A stretch of 5,730 nt of DNA from Yoonia sp. (lineage in GTDB: Bacteria > Pseudomonadota > Alphaproteobacteria > Rhodobacterales > Rhodobacteraceae): assembly GCA_020627605.1 (NCBI GenBank), contig JAHDGO010000141.1:1-5730 (forward strand), written 5' to 3'. The notes under the pieces were generated by a model. It saw nothing but the letters and a program-made list of their open reading frames with translations. It was not told where the DNA came from and did not search any database. Numbering within the stretch: the stretch's first letter is position 1; the number at the start of each line of letters is the position of its first letter. Position numbers and translations under genes: made by a program. This document shows positions 4,856 to 5,730 of this stretch, one piece after another.

Positions 4856-5419
4856 ATGTTCATCCAGACTGAATCGACCCCAAATCCAGCAACTTTGAAA
4901 TTCCTGCCGGGCCAGAACGTGCTGGAGGTTGGCACAGCTGATTTCCCCAGCGCAGAGGCGGCAGAGGCCTCGCCTCTGGCGAAACGTATCTTTGCGGCTG
5001 GCGGTGTCACTGGCGTGTTCTTCGGGATCGACTTTGTGACGGTGACCAAGGCCGAAGATGTGGAATGGGACCATATCAAACCCGGTATTCTGGGCGCGAT
5101 CATGGAGCATTATCAGTCTGGCCAATCCGTCATGGCCGATGACCACAAGCCCGTCAGCGGCCACGCCGAACACACCGGCGAAGATGGTGAGATCGTGGGC
5201 CAGATCAAGGAACTGCTGGACACCCGCGTGCGCCCTGCCGTGGCCCAGGACGGCGGCGATATCACTTTCCACGGATTTGAACGCGGCATCGTCTATCTGC
5301 ACATGCAGGGTGCCTGCGCCGGTTGCCCGTCATCGACCCTGACGCTGAAAATGGGGATCGAGAACCTGCTGCGGCACTACATCCCTGAGGTCGTGGAGGT
5401 GCGGCCGGTTGCCGCCTGA
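4856..5419 (+). CDS. nifU: NifU-family Fe-S cluster carrier (Nfu / NFU1 type)
   Basis: A 187-residue scaffold/carrier that binds an Fe-S cluster and passes it to client enzymes in the cytoplasm. The N-terminal Nfu domain (about 1-88) begins MFIQTESTPNPATLKFLPG, which is diagnostic, and includes GVFFGIDFVTVTK (53-65). A polar, acidic and histidine-containing linker (about 92-112) follows. The NifU C-terminal domain (about 113-185) has RPAVAQDGGDI (126-136) and the cluster-binding pair Cys154-x-x-Cys157 in GACAGCPSS. It is of the mitochondrial NFU1 type: it lacks the N-terminal IscU-like domain of nitrogen-fixation NifU and the A-type domain of E. coli NfuA, so the symbol is used loosely and no nitrogen fixation is implied. 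ATG 4856 has AAAAAGG eight bases upstream. The upstream Irr-like box suggests iron-responsive expression. Its last 11 bases overlap tsaB. Confidence 0.97.
   Translation: MFIQTESTPNPATLKFLPGQNVLEVGTADFPSAEAAEASPLAKRIFAAGGVTGVFFGIDFVTVTKAEDVEWDHIKPGILGAIMEHYQSGQSVMADDHKPVSGHAEHTGEDGEIVGQIKELLDTRVRPAVAQDGGDITFHGFERGIVYLHMQGACAGCPSSTLTLKMGIENLLRHYIPEVVEVRPVAA
5395..5400 (+). promoter_or_regulatory. Strong Shine-Dalgarno for the TTG start of tsaB
   Basis: GGAGGT lies inside the end of nifU, eight bases before TTG 5409. There is no ATG or GTG in this frame between it and the conserved AFDTSA block, so this near-perfect site decides the start at an otherwise unusual codon. Confidence 0.75.
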
Positions 5420-5730
5420 TCCAATCATTCTGGCATTCGACACATCGGCGGCGCATTGCGCCGCCGCTTTGCTATTGGGCGACCGGGTCGTGACCCGGAT
5501 TGATGAGATGGCAAAGGGTCAGGCCGAACATCTGATGCCAATGCTGGAAGAGATGCTGGCAGGCGAAAACCTTACATGGTCTGACCTGAACGCAGTTGGC
5601 GTCGGAACCGGGCCCGGCAACTTTACAGGTATTCGTATCAGCGTTTCCGCCGCGCGCGGGCTGGCGCTGGGGCTGGGTATTCCGGCGATCGGGGTTTCTG
5701 GATTTGAGGCGCGCGCCTTTGGACACCCCC
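5409..5730 (+). CDS. tsaB: tRNA t6A modification protein TsaB (YeaZ), N-terminal part, 3' truncated by window edge
   Basis: The frame opens at TTG 5409 and is free of stops to the right edge, giving 107 residues: MPPDPIILAFDTSAAHCAAAL and so on. TsaB is an ASKHA-fold partner that binds TsaD and helps make threonylcarbamoyladenosine (t6A) at position 37 of ANN-reading tRNAs. The signs are the N-terminal strand ILAFDTS (7-13), the QAEHLMPMLEEML helix (38-50) and the highly conserved GVGTGPGNFTGIRIS (64-78), followed by ARGLALGLGIPAIGVSGFEA (82-101). Family members are about 210-230 residues, so roughly half is present. The start is set by GGAGGT at 5395-5400. The gene overlaps nifU by 11 bases, implying co-transcription and translational coupling. 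Two tight hairpins lie in its first 30 codons. Confidence 0.93.
   Translation, partial: MPPDPIILAFDTSAAHCAAALLLGDRVVTRIDEMAKGQAEHLMPMLEEMLAGENLTWSDLNAVGVGTGPGNFTGIRISVSAARGLALGLGIPAIGVSGFEARAFGHP
5446..5498 (+). other. Two consecutive tight hairpins within the 5' end of tsaB
   Basis: CGGCGGCGC (5446-5454) pairs perfectly with GCGCCGCCG (5458-5466) around ATT and is followed by CTTT. Sixteen bases later CCGGGTC (5483-5489) and GACCCGG (5492-5498) form a second dyad separated by only GT, so about six pairs could close. Both lie in codons 13-30 of tsaB. They may simply reflect alanine- and arginine-rich GC-rich coding, or may slow or attenuate expression between nifU and tsaB. Confidence 0.35.

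Noticed and set aside
4763..5302. 179-residue minus-strand frame opposite nifU
   Set aside because: Antisense shadow of a conserved Nfu protein; no family features and no sensible ribosome binding site seen.

Overview
The window is a 5.7 kb piece of GC-rich bacterial chromosome. The gene set and order (murJ, then a rhomboid-like gene on the other strand, trpS, a VOC gene, a class IV aminotransferase, usp, an Nfu-type nifU, and tsaB) and the protein sequences look like the Rhodobacterales / Roseobacter group of Alphaproteobacteria. That placement is from recognition of protein style and gene order, not from a database search. These are mostly core housekeeping genes. I see no insertion sequence, phage gene, tRNA, rRNA, CRISPR array or other sign of an accessory island, and no clear new multi-gene system.

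Layout. 1-751 (+): C-terminal half of the lipid II flippase MurJ, cut by the left edge. 748-1473 (-): a rhomboid-fold membrane protein converging on murJ, with both stop codons sharing one CTAG. 1474-1564: divergent spacer. 1565-2581 (+): trpS, complete. 2582-2706: spacer full of dyad symmetries, ending in a hairpin that overlaps the next ribosome binding site. 2707-3195 (+): single-domain VOC protein with an extradiol-dioxygenase-like metal site. 3196-3389: spacer with a perfect 11-bp hairpin. 3390-4253 (+): fold-type-IV PLP aminotransferase. 4315-4770 (+): small universal stress protein with a hairpin over its ribosome binding site. 4771-4855: spacer with an Irr/ICE-like dyad and a good -35 element. 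4856-5419 (+): Nfu-type Fe-S carrier. 5409-5730 (+): tsaB, starting at TTG inside the end of nifU and cut by the right edge.

How the genes relate. murJ (peptidoglycan precursor export), trpS (tRNA charging), nifU (Fe-S delivery) and tsaB (t6A tRNA modification) are core functions. nifU and tsaB overlap and are probably co-transcribed and translationally coupled. Their likely promoter sits next to a sequence resembling the iron-control element bound by Irr, which would tie Fe-S carrier expression, and perhaps tsaB, to iron/heme status. The VOC, aminotransferase and usp genes have spacers of 125, 194 and 61 bp before them and need not be one operon.

Most worth a second look: the Irr-like box before nifU; the rhomboid homologue that lacks both catalytic residues; the hairpins whose 3' arm runs into the Shine-Dalgarno of the VOC and usp genes; and the two tight hairpins inside the first 30 codons of tsaB.
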